Positions 52,583 through 61,229 of a stretch of DNA of 64,000 nucleotides are shown here, one piece after another. The stretch's first letter is position 1. Each line of letters starts with the position of its first letter. The notes beneath the pieces were generated by a model. That model made no database searches. It had not been told where the DNA came from and saw only the letters and a list, made by a program, of their open reading frames with translations. Source of the DNA: Fictibacillus arsenicus (GTDB lineage Bacteria; Bacillota; Bacilli; Bacillales; Fictibacillaceae); contig NZ_MQMF01000004.1 of NCBI RefSeq assembly GCF_001999465.1, positions 124,001 through 188,000 on the forward strand, given 5' to 3'. The position numbers were made by a program, and so were the translations under genes.

Positions 52583-52591
52583 CACGGTTGC
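52583..52591. repeat. Target site duplication, right copy
   Basis: CACGGTTGC is the same as at 51606-51614, directly after the right inverted repeat. Confidence 0.8.
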
Positions 52592-52603
52592 GCTCTGTCT
52601 TTT

Positions 52604-52816
52604 TTAATCTTCTTTCGCCCCGTCTTCTGCAATCGCTCTTAAGTCTGTGTAGAAAAAGTCATCGGTGCACAAAGGGGAATGTTCTTTTTTATCTTCGTAC
52701 TTATTGACGATTTCTTTTAATTCCTCTGTATCGCCCTTAGCATTAATAATTTCAACAAGCTGGTTTAATCCATCAGAAGTTTCTTGATTTACTTTTTCTT
52801 CTTCTTTTTCTTTCAT
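52604..52816 (-). CDS. Small charged hypothetical protein
   Basis: This 70-residue protein is rich in Glu, Lys and Asp (start MKEKEEEKVNQETSD, end RAIAEDGAKED), with no membrane segment. AGGAGGG precedes ATG 52816 at a good distance, which supports a real gene. Its own terminator hairpin, beginning right at the stop codon, has been split by insertion of the 968-bp NUDIX element. Function is unknown. Confidence 0.68.
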   Translation of the reverse strand: MKEKEEEKVNQETSDGLNQLVEIINAKGDTEELKEIVNKYEDKKEHSPLCTDDFFYTDLRAIAEDGAKED

Positions 52817-52878
52817 CTTGCATCCCTCCTATGATTTTTTATGTTCCCCAAAAAGAAAAGAATTACACAGGATAAAAA

Positions 52879-52902
52879 AAGCCCCTTCTTCAACAGGGGC
52901 TT
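52879..52902 (-). terminator. Terminator hairpin
   Basis: AAGCCCCT and AGGGGCTT pair; on the minus strand seven T follow. It precedes the 70-residue gene and may stop transcription coming from the right. Confidence 0.65.
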
Positions 52903-52948
52903 GCATTTAATTCTTTTTAACCGGTAACCCTTCTTTTCGCTAAGCTGA

Positions 52949-53380
52949 AAAACCAGGGTTTACCGTGAGTTCACTTTTGAAAACAAAGGATCTCTAGACA
53001 TTTATCAAGTGTTACTGGATACAAATTATACAGTGGAAGATGCAAAGTCTGATAATACAGATGACTTTGCTAATCTCATTAAAGTAACCATCATGTACAA
53101 CACAAGCAACGCTACGGTTCCTGTGGTTAAAACAACACTAGCTCAGCTTAAAGAACAAATTCCACATTTAACAGTGATCGACGAGTTTGTCGGAAGCACA
53201 CAGCGCCCTGACGGAATCCCTCCTGGCGAAAAAGAAAAAATGTTCGTGTTATTCCAGTTTGTCGATAACACAGAAGATCAATACCAATTCCAAGGCGATA
53301 AACTTCAAGTCGATTGGACATTTAATCCGAAGCAGGCACCAGGAACTTATAATGATGATACAGATCCAGAGAATAACTAA
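52949..53380 (+). pseudogene. Remnant of a TasA/CalY (camelysin) family gene
   Basis: An open frame from 52949 (after an in-frame TGA) to 53380 encodes the C-terminal part of a TasA/CalY-type matrix protein. REFTFENKGSLDIYQVLLDT is a typical strand region and FQFQGDKLQVDWTFNPKQ is near the C-terminus, as in TasA. The signal peptide and roughly the first third are absent, and the upstream 52906-52948 has no coding match. The only in-frame starts (for example GTG 53009) have no ribosome site. It is best read as a 5'-truncated gene. Confidence 0.72.
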
Positions 53381-53392
53381 GATTAAGAAAAA

Positions 53393-53422
53393 AAGACTGA
53401 TCCAGAATGAAAGATCAGTCTT
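53393..53422. terminator. Bidirectional terminator
   Basis: The perfect stem AAGACTGATC / GATCAGTCTT has A on the left and T on the right. Confidence 0.8.
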
Positions 53423-53434
53423 CTTTTATTTTGT

Positions 53435-54022
53435 CTACAACCCTTGTCTTTTAACCGTTACTGCCTCACACATCACATTGTACATCTTCTCAACACCAAC
53501 CTCTGATGCCTCAAAGTCGTAAGCATTGTCTTTACTAATTCCCAAACTCTCCGCTTCTTCTGCAGCGTCAATGTTTGCTCCCATAAAAATAAACTCCCAT
53601 CTGTATTTTTCTTGCTGATGTTTAATCAGTTCTTTTACTTTTTCATAGGTGAACTCACGACTCGCGTTCTCCATGCCATCTGTTGTGATCACAAAAATAA
53701 CGTTGCCCGGTCTTTGTTCCTCTGGTGTCTTTGATAATCGGTGTCCAACATCTAAGATGGTTTTACCTGCTGCATCCAATAATGCTGTTGTCCCTCTGAC
53801 AAAATACTCTTTAGATGTTAATTTCACTTTCGTAGCATCTTTTCCGTTCCACAACAATTCATATTGATCATCAAAAAGAACTGTGGTGACTAGCGTGTCT
53901 CCCTCCAACTGGCATTGCCTCTCAATAAAAGAATTAAATCCACCAATTGTATCGTTTTCTAATCCAGACATAGACCCGCTTCTATCCAACAAAAAAATAA
54001 TCTCCGTTAAATTCTTATTCAT
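53435..54022 (-). CDS. Von Willebrand factor A (VWA) domain protein
   Basis: This 195-residue cytoplasmic VWA protein starts from ATG 54022, nine nt after GGAGG; an ATG at 54031 touches that site. The MIDAS metal site is DRSGSMS (Asp13, Ser15, Ser17), with VRGTTALLDAAG and ITTDGMEN supplying the other residues. Such stand-alone VWA proteins bind partner proteins through metal. A small HTH-like gene is divergent from it with a spacer of about 100 nt, a pairing that suggests a shared system of unknown role. Confidence 0.85.
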   Translation of the reverse strand: MNKNLTEIIFLLDRSGSMSGLENDTIGGFNSFIERQCQLEGDTLVTTVLFDDQYELLWNGKDATKVKLTSKEYFVRGTTALLDAAGKTILDVGHRLSKTPEEQRPGNVIFVITTDGMENASREFTYEKVKELIKHQQEKYRWEFIFMGANIDAAEEAESLGISKDNAYDFEASEVGVEKMYNVMCEAVTVKRQGL

Positions 54023-54119
54023 CTTCATCATCCTCCAAATTTGTTTGTCATGCTATAATAATAGCTGCACTTATCCATAATTTGGTCGCCTGTGAAGCGA
54101 CATTTTGGAGGCTGATCTT

Positions 54120-54599
54120 ATGCTGGATCAAAAGATAATTAAAGAATTAGAAGCTTATATAAATGACCACTTAATTTATGAGCTACAAGAAAGTATGTAC
54201 TACACCGATATGAAGGCAGAAAGTCTTCATATTGAGTTAGATGATTTTATAAGAAACAATCGAAAACCCACTCTTCAGGAAGTTCTTTTCGGTTTTATTG
54301 ATCAAAAAGGCGTGAGTGACAGTGAGGTCTATAAAAGTGCTGGTATTGACCGCAAGCATTTTTCAAAGATTCGATCGAAGGCTGATTACCGGCCAAAGAA
54401 AAATACTGTGATTGCTCTTGGGCTTGGGCTTACACTTAATGAAGAGGAATTTGAACAGCTGCTCGATTCAGCCGGTTATTCACTTTCTGACAGTGAAACA
54501 AGCGACTTAGTCATTAAATTCTGTTTAAACAAGGGGATTTATGATGTTATTCAAGTCAATGAGTATTTAGATTACTTTAGTCAGAAGACATTAGTGTAG
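54120..54599 (+). CDS. HTH-like protein divergent from the VWA gene
   Basis: This 159-residue protein starts from ATG 54120 (GGAGG 8 nt upstream). A helical region with GVSDSEVYKSAGIDRKHFSKI resembles an XRE-type HTH, followed by NTVIALGLGLTLNEEEFEQLL, which looks like the second half of that domain. It may bind DNA or RNA or act as an adaptor. Just upstream is a hairpin with GTCGC / GCGAC. It is divergent from the VWA gene and followed by tandem array D. Confidence 0.7.
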   Translation: MLDQKIIKELEAYINDHLIYELQESMYYTDMKAESLHIELDDFIRNNRKPTLQEVLFGFIDQKGVSDSEVYKSAGIDRKHFSKIRSKADYRPKKNTVIALGLGLTLNEEEFEQLLDSAGYSLSDSETSDLVIKFCLNKGIYDVIQVNEYLDYFSQKTLV

Positions 54600-54659
54600 A
54601 TAGGGGATTTAGAAGATTGATTGGTATACCTCGGCAATACCCATACTGGTATAATCGAT

Positions 54660-54764
54660 TGAGAATCCCACGATAAATAGGAATAATCACACGTTAATTA
54701 AAATATTCCCACGTTAGATCACCATAATCCCACGTTAATCTGAAAATAACCACGAGATGACATT
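54660..54764. repeat. Tandem array D, five units of 20-21 bp
   Basis: ACG of the core CCCACG occurs at 54670, 54691, 54711, 54732 and 54752 (spacings 21, 20, 21, 20). The best units read AATAATCCCACGTTAATCT. The array is bordered by GGTATACCTC at 54623-54632 and again at 54784-54793. It lies between converging genes. Confidence 0.78.
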
Positions 54765-54803
54765 TTGCGACAAGTTTCGCTCCGGTATACCTCATCTATA
54801 ACT

Positions 54804-54831
54804 AAAAAGACAACCCTAAAGTTGTCTTTTT
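54804..54831. terminator. Bidirectional terminator
   Basis: The stem AAAAAGACAAC / GTTGTCTTTTT lies before the end of the minus-strand oxidoreductase gene. Confidence 0.85.
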
Positions 54832-54836
54832 ACCTT

Positions 54837-55961
54837 CTATTTGATATCTTCAATTGCTCCAGCTACATCATAGCTGCTGGTATCAATTTCGGTTTGCTGA
54901 TTGAGAGCTAGCTTAGCGAGTTCCGCGCCAAGGTAAGGACCGCTTGTTAAACCGGATGCTCCTAATCCGTTGGCAAGCAGGATGTTCTCAAAGTTAGGCA
55001 GAGGACCGATCACCGGTAAGAATCCAGGCGTAAATGGCCGGAATCCAACTCGTGTCTCGATTATAGTACTCTCTGCCAAACCAGGCGCAACAGTTAATGA
55101 CTTTTTTAAAATTTCATGGACTCCACCCGCTGTTACGCGATTATCAAACCCCGCTTCATCCTCGTGTGTTGCACCGACAACGACTCTCCCACCTTCAAAT
55201 GCGAGGATATATTGATTGGTAGGAGGCATTACAACTGGCCAAGAGCTTGTCTCAGTCTGAGGCAATTCCAGATGAACGATTTGAGCCTTTTGCGGTGTTA
55301 CTTTGAAGTTAACACCTAACGGCTTCAGTAATTCTTGTGACCATGCGCCTGCCGTAACGATGACTTTGTCTGCCAGCAGCGTTTTCCCCTCTAGTTTTAT
55401 TCCGAGGACTCTATTGTTTTCATGAAAGATTGTTGCGTCACCATTTAATAGACTAGCTCCGTTCTTAACAGATGCACTGATTAATGCATTTCGCAGTGCT
55501 CTTCCATTCACACGAGCACCACCGCTCACAAAAACAGCTCCGTATTCATCTGCAATAAGAGGAAATAAACGTTTTGTTTCAGTAGGCGAAAGGACAGTGA
55601 CCTCCCCAATCTCAGGAGCGTCTTCTCTCCGCTTGATCGCTCTTTCCGCCATCTTCTCCAACTTATCCGTGTCTGAATGAAGACTTATTGCACCTACTTG
55701 TTTATAACCTGTTTCCGTTTCGCCGTCTGCTTCCAACTGCGCAATCAATTCCGGATAATAGCGAGCACCGCCTTTTACTAATTGATACCAGGCTTTGTTC
55801 CGGCGCTGCGAAAGCCATGGACACACGATGCCTGCAGCTGCATCTGTTGCCTGCCCCTGATCTCGACGATCTACTAAAGTAACATCAGCCCCTGATTTTG
55901 CAAGGTGATATGCTGTAGATGCGCCGAGTATTCCAGCTCCGATCACTATAACTTTTTGCAT
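54837..55961 (-). CDS. FAD-dependent amino acid oxidase/dehydrogenase (DAO family)
   Basis: This 374-residue flavoenzyme has the N-terminal dinucleotide fold VIVIGAGILGASTAYHLAKSG and the FAD-binding VTLVDRRDQGQATDAAAGI. The DAO-family C-terminus RVGFRPFTPGFLPVIGPLP is present. It resembles glycine oxidase and D-amino-acid dehydrogenase proteins; the substrate cannot be fixed. No thi genes adjoin it, so a role in thiamine synthesis is not indicated. It is a single gene. Confidence 0.85.
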   Translation of the reverse strand: MQKVIVIGAGILGASTAYHLAKSGADVTLVDRRDQGQATDAAAGIVCPWLSQRRNKAWYQLVKGGARYYPELIAQLEADGETETGYKQVGAISLHSDTDKLEKMAERAIKRREDAPEIGEVTVLSPTETKRLFPLIADEYGAVFVSGGARVNGRALRNALISASVKNGASLLNGDATIFHENNRVLGIKLEGKTLLADKVIVTAGAWSQELLKPLGVNFKVTPQKAQIVHLELPQTETSSWPVVMPPTNQYILAFEGGRVVVGATHEDEAGFDNRVTAGGVHEILKKSLTVAPGLAESTIIETRVGFRPFTPGFLPVIGPLPNFENILLANGLGASGLTSGPYLGAELAKLALNQQTEIDTSSYDVAGAIEDIK

Positions 55962-56088
55962 ATAAACATTCCTTTATTACATATGTATTTTTGTTATAAG
56001 TTTAACTGTATTATTTCATAAAATAAAACGTAAAAAACCCTGATTTTCTGCAGGATGATATTAAATGCAATAACGAACAACAAAAAAG

Positions 56089-56106
56089 AAGCAGGTTAAT
56101 CCTGCT
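56089..56106 (-). terminator. Terminator of the flavin oxidoreductase gene
   Basis: AAGCAGG and CCTGCT pair around TTAAT; on the minus strand T-rich sequence follows. Confidence 0.65.
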
Positions 56107-56114
56107 CCTCTTCA

Positions 56115-57236
56115 TTAATCAACTCCGGGGAACCAACCAGGGGTACTCACAATAGCCTTCCATAAGGGATCTGGAACGACTAGTTCCTCTTGTTTCGTTT
56201 TATCAATCTTAGTAACGATCTCTGATTCTTTTCCTTGTTCAATTTTTTTCACAAAATCCGGGTCAATAATAAGCTCTCGGCCGAGCGCTATTAAAGGTAC
56301 TCCTGTTTTAATTGCAGCAAGTGCATCATCAGCAGTGTAGATTGAACCAACACCAATAACTGGTACGAGATCTCCCACTCTTTCATTGATAATCTCAATA
56401 CGAGGACGTTTATCTTCAACTCCACGTCTTGGCTCTGACCAGAAATCCATCAGGGAAACATGAAGGTAATCCAGCTTTTTTACACTTAATGCATCTACAA
56501 GTGCTAGTGTATCAGCCATCGTGATCCCTGGTGTTGTAGGTTCTTCTGGTGAAAAACGATAACCGACGAGAAATGAATCATCTGCGTGTTCAGCAACTGC
56601 TTTTTTAACAGAGTCAACTACAGCCAGGGGAAAAGCCATACGTTTTCCTAAAGAACCACCCCATTGATCTTCACGGCGATTAGCGTGAGGCGAGAAAAAC
56701 TGCTGAATTAAATATCCATTTGCACCATGAATCTCAACGCCATCGTAACCTGCCTCGATTGCCCGTCTTGTAGCTTCTCCAAAATCCCGAATAATAGATT
56801 CCACCTCATGAGCATCTAATGATCGCGGAACTGGTTTACCTTCTGCGGATGGTATGTCACTTGCACTTACGACATCTCCGTTTGGGACAAGCTCAGGGGG
56901 AACCTCCCGTCCTCCATGAAAAATCTGGAGAATAGCCTTTGAACCTTTCGCTTTTATAGCTGAAGCCAATTTCCGCAGACTAGGAATCATTTCGTCCGTA
57001 TCACCCGCAAACTCACCCGGGAACCCTTTACCGTTCGCTGTAACGTTTGTACAGGCTGTAATGACCATACCAACACCTTCAGACCGTCGCTCATAATAAC
57101 GGATCTCTTGGTCGGTTACCGTCCCATCGGGGTTAGATGAGAAATTCGTCATTGGAGCCATAATTAAACGGTTTTTTAACTCAATACCATTTTTAAAACT
57201 AAAAGGGTTAAACAGTAGCGCATATTTCTGGTTCAT
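56115..57236 (-). CDS. NADH-dependent flavin oxidoreductase (Old Yellow Enzyme family)
   Basis: This 373-residue FMN TIM-barrel protein has KNRLIMAPMTNFSSNPDG near the start, GYDGVEIHGANGYLIQQFFS in the middle, with the His-Asn pair that binds the substrate oxyanion, and RREDQWGGSLGKRM, all OYE hallmarks. There is no C-terminal 4Fe-4S or NAD domain, so it is the short type. It reduces activated alkenes with NAD(P)H. AAAGGTGGAG precedes ATG 57236. Confidence 0.9.
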   Translation of the reverse strand: MNQKYALLFNPFSFKNGIELKNRLIMAPMTNFSSNPDGTVTDQEIRYYERRSEGVGMVITACTNVTANGKGFPGEFAGDTDEMIPSLRKLASAIKAKGSKAILQIFHGGREVPPELVPNGDVVSASDIPSAEGKPVPRSLDAHEVESIIRDFGEATRRAIEAGYDGVEIHGANGYLIQQFFSPHANRREDQWGGSLGKRMAFPLAVVDSVKKAVAEHADDSFLVGYRFSPEEPTTPGITMADTLALVDALSVKKLDYLHVSLMDFWSEPRRGVEDKRPRIEIINERVGDLVPVIGVGSIYTADDALAAIKTGVPLIALGRELIIDPDFVKKIEQGKESEIVTKIDKTKQEELVVPDPLWKAIVSTPGWFPGVD

Positions 57237-57420
57237 TAAGTTCTCTCCACCTTTAATTACTTTCTTTTTTTTAGTAACTATTATAATAATACCTAGTACT
57301 CACAAAATCAAAAGATACGATTCATCGTTTTAGGAATGAATTATAAAGGGAACAGTATTCTTCTAAGGACATGAAAATCCGTGGTTTTCGTATTCTCCCC
57401 TACTAATCAGGAGGTAAAAC

Positions 57421-57601
57421 ATGAAAATTATCGATTCAGCCAAAAGATTTATTCGCAGCAACTGTTGATGCATATTTGATTGCCTTGACTACTCTTCTTT
57501 TAATCATCGTTGCCGGCCGATTAAACAAAGTCTCTGCCTGCTCCTTTCCCTTCTCTTCTTTGGAGTTCATTTGCCACTTTTCTATCATGGACGATATATA
57601 G
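57421..57601 (+). pseudogene. Small membrane protein gene with a one-base frameshift
   Basis: ATG 57421 follows AGGAGG at 7 nt. The frame MKIIDSAKR stops after 15 codons. Dropping one A from the AAAA run at about 57442-57445 gives a continuous frame of about 59 codons. It would start MKIIDSAKDLFAATVDAY, followed by a membrane segment LIALTTLLLIIVAGRL and a Phe/Cys-rich tail ending at TAG 57599-57601. The strong ribosome site supports a real small gene that is broken or mis-sequenced. The family is unknown. Confidence 0.55.
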
Positions 57602-57610
57602 CTTAAATTA

Positions 57611-57641
57611 AAAAGATCTAGCCCGAAGACTAGATCTTTTT
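57611..57641. terminator. Bidirectional terminator
   Basis: The perfect stem AAAAGATCTAG / CTAGATCTTTT is followed by T. Confidence 0.85.
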
Positions 57642-57642
57642 G

Positions 57643-58350
57643 TTAATAACCAGAAATGGCGACATTTTGATTTTGAAGGTTAAAGCGGTTTTCTTTCCAA
57701 GCCAGTGTGTTCACCACATAACCGAGTGCATCCGCATTATACCTGCCTGCTATTTTTTGATACGCCGTCAGCTCATAGACTCCATTAGAATCAAAATCTA
57801 CGGGATATAACCCGCTTACTGGATTAACAAAGCCCTCAATAGGGTTTTTCAATTTTCCATTTGCATCATAAATTTCGCTCAAGTACTTTGGATCTCTTAA
57901 AGAAATATCAATTAAGTATGTGAGATTATTAATCTTACTGACTACTTTCACTTTGTAGTTGTTTTGGAACTTAACATCATACTGAAATTGCTCGTTATAT
58001 GCCTTAAAATTGAATATTAGCTGCGGGTTATTATTCAAGAAAGAATAAACGTAGTCATATGTGAACGCGCCGCTTCCCCCTGAGTCAATGCGTATTAAAA
58101 TATCGTCCACACCGTTACCAGTAAAATCCCCTAAAAATAACGTGGGGTTATAACCAGCATTTTCGGACAAATCCACCGATTTATATGCACCTGTTCTTCC
58201 ATCTTGTACGACAAGCGTAATGTTTTGAATAAAGGGACTGTCAGGTGTTTTTGTTCCCGTTAAGTACACGTTGTCAGGGACCTTATCTCCCGTTACATCA
58301 CCTCTGGCAAAAGAAACGACGCTTGGATCCACTCTGTAATAGTTATACAT
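57643..58350 (-). CDS. FG-GAP/VCBS-like hypothetical protein
   Basis: This 235-residue protein contains FG-GAP-like calcium-loop motifs GDVTGDKVPDNVYL (about 17-30), GDFTGNGVDDILIRIDSGG (about 73-91) and a degenerate VDFDSNGVYELTAY. These suggest beta-propeller blades. There is no signal peptide. Similar Bacillaceae proteins occur as spore- or surface-related proteins of unknown function. The ribosome site AAGGGGC is present before ATG 58350. Confidence 0.7.
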   Translation of the reverse strand: MYNYYRVDPSVVSFARGDVTGDKVPDNVYLTGTKTPDSPFIQNITLVVQDGRTGAYKSVDLSENAGYNPTLFLGDFTGNGVDDILIRIDSGGSGAFTYDYVYSFLNNNPQLIFNFKAYNEQFQYDVKFQNNYKVKVVSKINNLTYLIDISLRDPKYLSEIYDANGKLKNPIEGFVNPVSGLYPVDFDSNGVYELTAYQKIAGRYNADALGYVVNTLAWKENRFNLQNQNVAISGY

Positions 58351-58443
58351 ATAATTGCCCCTTGCCTAATGGACTTTAATTATATTCTATGGGCTGTAAG
58401 GGATACTGGTGTATGACAAACAAAATGTGTTTAACTAATAAAA

Positions 58444-58478
58444 GTACCCTTTCTTAAATTACTTTTAAGAAAGGGTAC
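58444..58478 (-). terminator. Terminator of the metalloprotease gene
   Basis: The 15-bp stem GTACCCTTTCTTAAA and its complement is followed on the minus strand by T-rich sequence. Confidence 0.85.
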
Positions 58479-58503
58479 ATTATTACTCTAGAAATTGTAT
58501 TTT

Positions 58504-60336
58504 TTACTTCTTTTTCTTTCCTTCGTTAAAACTATAGAAGAATTTAGCTGAAATAGATCCATCTTCATTTTCGACAATGTCTGTTACATGAATTCCAGAG
58601 TCAGCTGGTGTTGAACTATAACCTTTCCAGAAGTAATAAGATCCTGTATGCACGTTTGAAGAATTTGGAGTCAGCTTAGAACCTGTTTTAAAGAAGTCAC
58701 CTGCATCTCCGCGATTCGCATACTTTTCTAAATCATATTGACCGTCAGCTTGCAGAACAGATAATCCATAGTGTGTAACAACTGTTCCATCTTTAGCTGT
58801 TTCTGATTGGTTGTACTGGAAGCGTTTATTCATCCAGTTTTCAACATTATTCGGACGGAAGCCTGCAGTTTGATATAGATTAATAATATTTTCATCTACA
58901 TGCCATGCCATTAACCCATGAGAATCTTCACCTTGACGGTATAATCCTTTGTTAAAACCGTCTTGCTGAATATTTTCAAACAAGAAGTATTCCGTACCAT
59001 TTGAACCTGGCACTTCCATTTTTACAATACCATTATTATCATCTGCTTTATTAATAGCTGGTAATGTAATTTCTTGAACTCCGCTCTCAGGTTTTACTTC
59101 TATAGGATTAGCCCATCCTAAGAATATTTTAGAGAATGGATCGAAGTGTGTTGGCGAGTTACCAGAGTATGCTGGTTTATTCGGAAAGCGCATCCATGAA
59201 CCGCCTGCCATCATAGAGTAGTTTCCAACACCTTCAGAAGTATAAAGTGTGTCATAGAAATCCGGTAATCCAAGAGCATGTCCAAATTCGTGAGCATATA
59301 CTCCGGTTTGAGCAGGGAACGGACCTTGTTTTAATTCTTCCTTATAACTATTTGTCGCAGCATCAAACCCTGCAACGTTTCCGCCGATACCAGGCTGGAT
59401 GTTGTAGTTATTTACGATGACGCCGTCATACGTCATATCTTCTGCATAAGTTTTCTTAATCCATTCAGCTTGAGTCATACCTTCATACACATCTGCAGGT
59501 TTACCAGTTTCATAGTATTTACCATAGTAAAGAGCGCTTAATACATTCCACTTGTGAGACCAGAACTGTGCCGGGTCACGGCTGAATTCAGCTCCTGTTC
59601 CTTCATGGACGACGAAGATATTTGGAACTTCTCCATCCTCTGCATATTGTGAAAAATCTATTTGATCATCAGCTGCTTTTAGTAAATCACGTATAAATTC
59701 ACCAGTGTGAGCATCCCCATTTACATTCCCAAAAACGTATTTACCACCTTCAGCATACTTGCCTTCCTGGTCTAAATAATAGGAAGCTCCTTTAGGCATT
59801 TCCACCCATGCAAATTCAGTATTTTCTTTTCGGACTAAATTAACTTTTCCATAACTGGACTCTTTGTAGGCATTTTGCATAGTGCGGTCCTTTGGTACAT
59901 TCAGTCCATCATATTGTTTAAATTGGTTTAATTCATAAGGATTATATTCATTTCCAAATATTAAATCCTCATAGTATTTCGCTGGAACTTGACCGGGCAT
60001 ATCACCAACCGGCTCATCACCATCTGGATACTTTGCTAAGATTACAAGTACCGGTACATCGCCAGTAGCTTCGTTATAAGCAACATGGTTATCACCGGGT
60101 TGTTGAAACTTTTCTCCATGTTTAGCAATCTTTTCAGCTGGATCAGCTTTGGAGATATCAATATTTAATTCTTTGGCCCTTTCAACTAATTCAGGTGAAG
60201 CACCAACATAATGAGCTAAGTTTAAATCGTATGTATGTTTTGCTTGTTCATGAACATTATCTGGTTGATAACTAGTGAATGTAACACTACCAACTAATGC
60301 TAAAGATAAGCCTGCCTGAGACAAAATTTTCAACAA
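58504..60336 (-). CDS. M6 family metalloprotease (immune inhibitor A-like)
   Basis: This secreted zinc protease of about 610 residues starts from TTG 60336 (GAGGAG 8 nt upstream; a GTG at 60345 overlaps the site). A signal-like segment (about 3-22) and a propeptide are followed by the M6 core with VYAHEFGHALGLPDFYD, the HExxH zinc motif (His349, Glu350, His353). The C-terminal beta-rich part includes SGIHVTDIVENEDGSISAKF. Full-length InhA proteins are near 790 residues, so this is a shorter member, as in several bacilli. It degrades extracellular proteins. It is a single gene followed by a strong terminator. Confidence 0.9.
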   Translation of the reverse strand: MLKILSQAGLSLALVGSVTFTSYQPDNVHEQAKHTYDLNLAHYVGASPELVERAKELNIDISKADPAEKIAKHGEKFQQPGDNHVAYNEATGDVPVLVILAKYPDGDEPVGDMPGQVPAKYYEDLIFGNEYNPYELNQFKQYDGLNVPKDRTMQNAYKESSYGKVNLVRKENTEFAWVEMPKGASYYLDQEGKYAEGGKYVFGNVNGDAHTGEFIRDLLKAADDQIDFSQYAEDGEVPNIFVVHEGTGAEFSRDPAQFWSHKWNVLSALYYGKYYETGKPADVYEGMTQAEWIKKTYAEDMTYDGVIVNNYNIQPGIGGNVAGFDAATNSYKEELKQGPFPAQTGVYAHEFGHALGLPDFYDTLYTSEGVGNYSMMAGGSWMRFPNKPAYSGNSPTHFDPFSKIFLGWANPIEVKPESGVQEITLPAINKADDNNGIVKMEVPGSNGTEYFLFENIQQDGFNKGLYRQGEDSHGLMAWHVDENIINLYQTAGFRPNNVENWMNKRFQYNQSETAKDGTVVTHYGLSVLQADGQYDLEKYANRGDAGDFFKTGSKLTPNSSNVHTGSYYFWKGYSSTPADSGIHVTDIVENEDGSISAKFFYSFNEGKKKK

Positions 60337-60645
60337 GAATATCACTCCTCATTTTTCAAATCTCATACAAATAGAATATATCTGAATTATTAGTATATTA
60401 ATAGAGAATTAAATCTACCTATTTCTACAAATTAATTCATATAGTAACGATTAAGAGGAGTTGCTACAGTATAAGCTGAATTTTATTGTCATATAATAGT
60501 ATTTCCAGTCTAAGAATGTTGAAAAGTTTTAGGGTAAAACCAAAAATAAAATCTTTTACAAGACATATAAATAGAATTCATGAGTTTTTGTTAGTATCTC
60601 TCATTCATTAAGTTACCTGTTACATTGTATTTTAATAGATAAAAT

Positions 60646-60675
60646 AAAAACCAACACGAATTGTTGTTGGTTTTT
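60646..60675. terminator. Bidirectional terminator
   Basis: The stem AAAAACCAACA / TGTTGGTTTTT lies after the minus-strand gene ending at 60709. The rest of the gene-free region 60346-60645 shows AT-rich sequence only and nothing I can name. Confidence 0.8.
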
Positions 60676-60708
60676 AGCTTTTGTATCGAGTTTTAAGGAT
60701 TAAAAATA

Positions 60709-61158
60709 TTATTCTTGTGATTCATACCCCATTTGCTGTAAAAGCTGCTTAGCTGACGTTAAACTTTGTACTGCTTGTTGCTGCCAGCTGATTATGTTTT
60801 CAAGAAATGGCTTAAACTCATCAGGGGCATCGTCTCTCATTACAGGCAGCCATTCCGTTACTTCTTGATCTCTTTTAAGTCCATTGTTTACACATGAAAC
60901 CAATATACGAATGATTGTCTCATGCGTTTCACCGTTCTGCAGACGTGTTGCACTTCCTGCTGCTGTCACTCGATGATATGAAGCTGGGACTAGACTGTTG
61001 TGCATTTCAGCATTTCCTTTTAGGTCTGCTGTTGCCGGGATAACAAATAATTGAGTACTCATGGAACAAACCATTTCCTCGGCATATAAGCTTTGATTTA
61101 GAAGTTGCAAAACAGCGGTCCAATCCTGTCTATATCTATAAGAATTCAACACCTTCAC
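60709..61158 (-). CDS. Hypothetical protein
   Basis: This protein of about 149 residues has no membrane segment. It is mostly helical, with IISWQQQAVQSLTSAKQLLQ as an amphipathic C-terminal helix. The start is uncertain: GTG 61158 is used, with GTG 61152 and TTG 61149 as alternatives and only a weak GTGGGTG ribosome-like sequence. Coding is supported by length and a terminator just after the stop. I do not recognise the family. Confidence 0.6.
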   Translation of the reverse strand: MKVLNSYRYRQDWTAVLQLLNQSLYAEEMVCSMSTQLFVIPATADLKGNAEMHNSLVPASYHRVTAAGSATRLQNGETHETIIRILVSCVNNGLKRDQEVTEWLPVMRDDAPDEFKPFLENIISWQQQAVQSLTSAKQLLQQMGYESQE

Positions 61159-61229
61159 CCACTTTTAAAAATTCATAATATCATATGAGGTATGGGTGTT
61201 TTTGTTTCAATTTAATTTAAGTTAATTCA

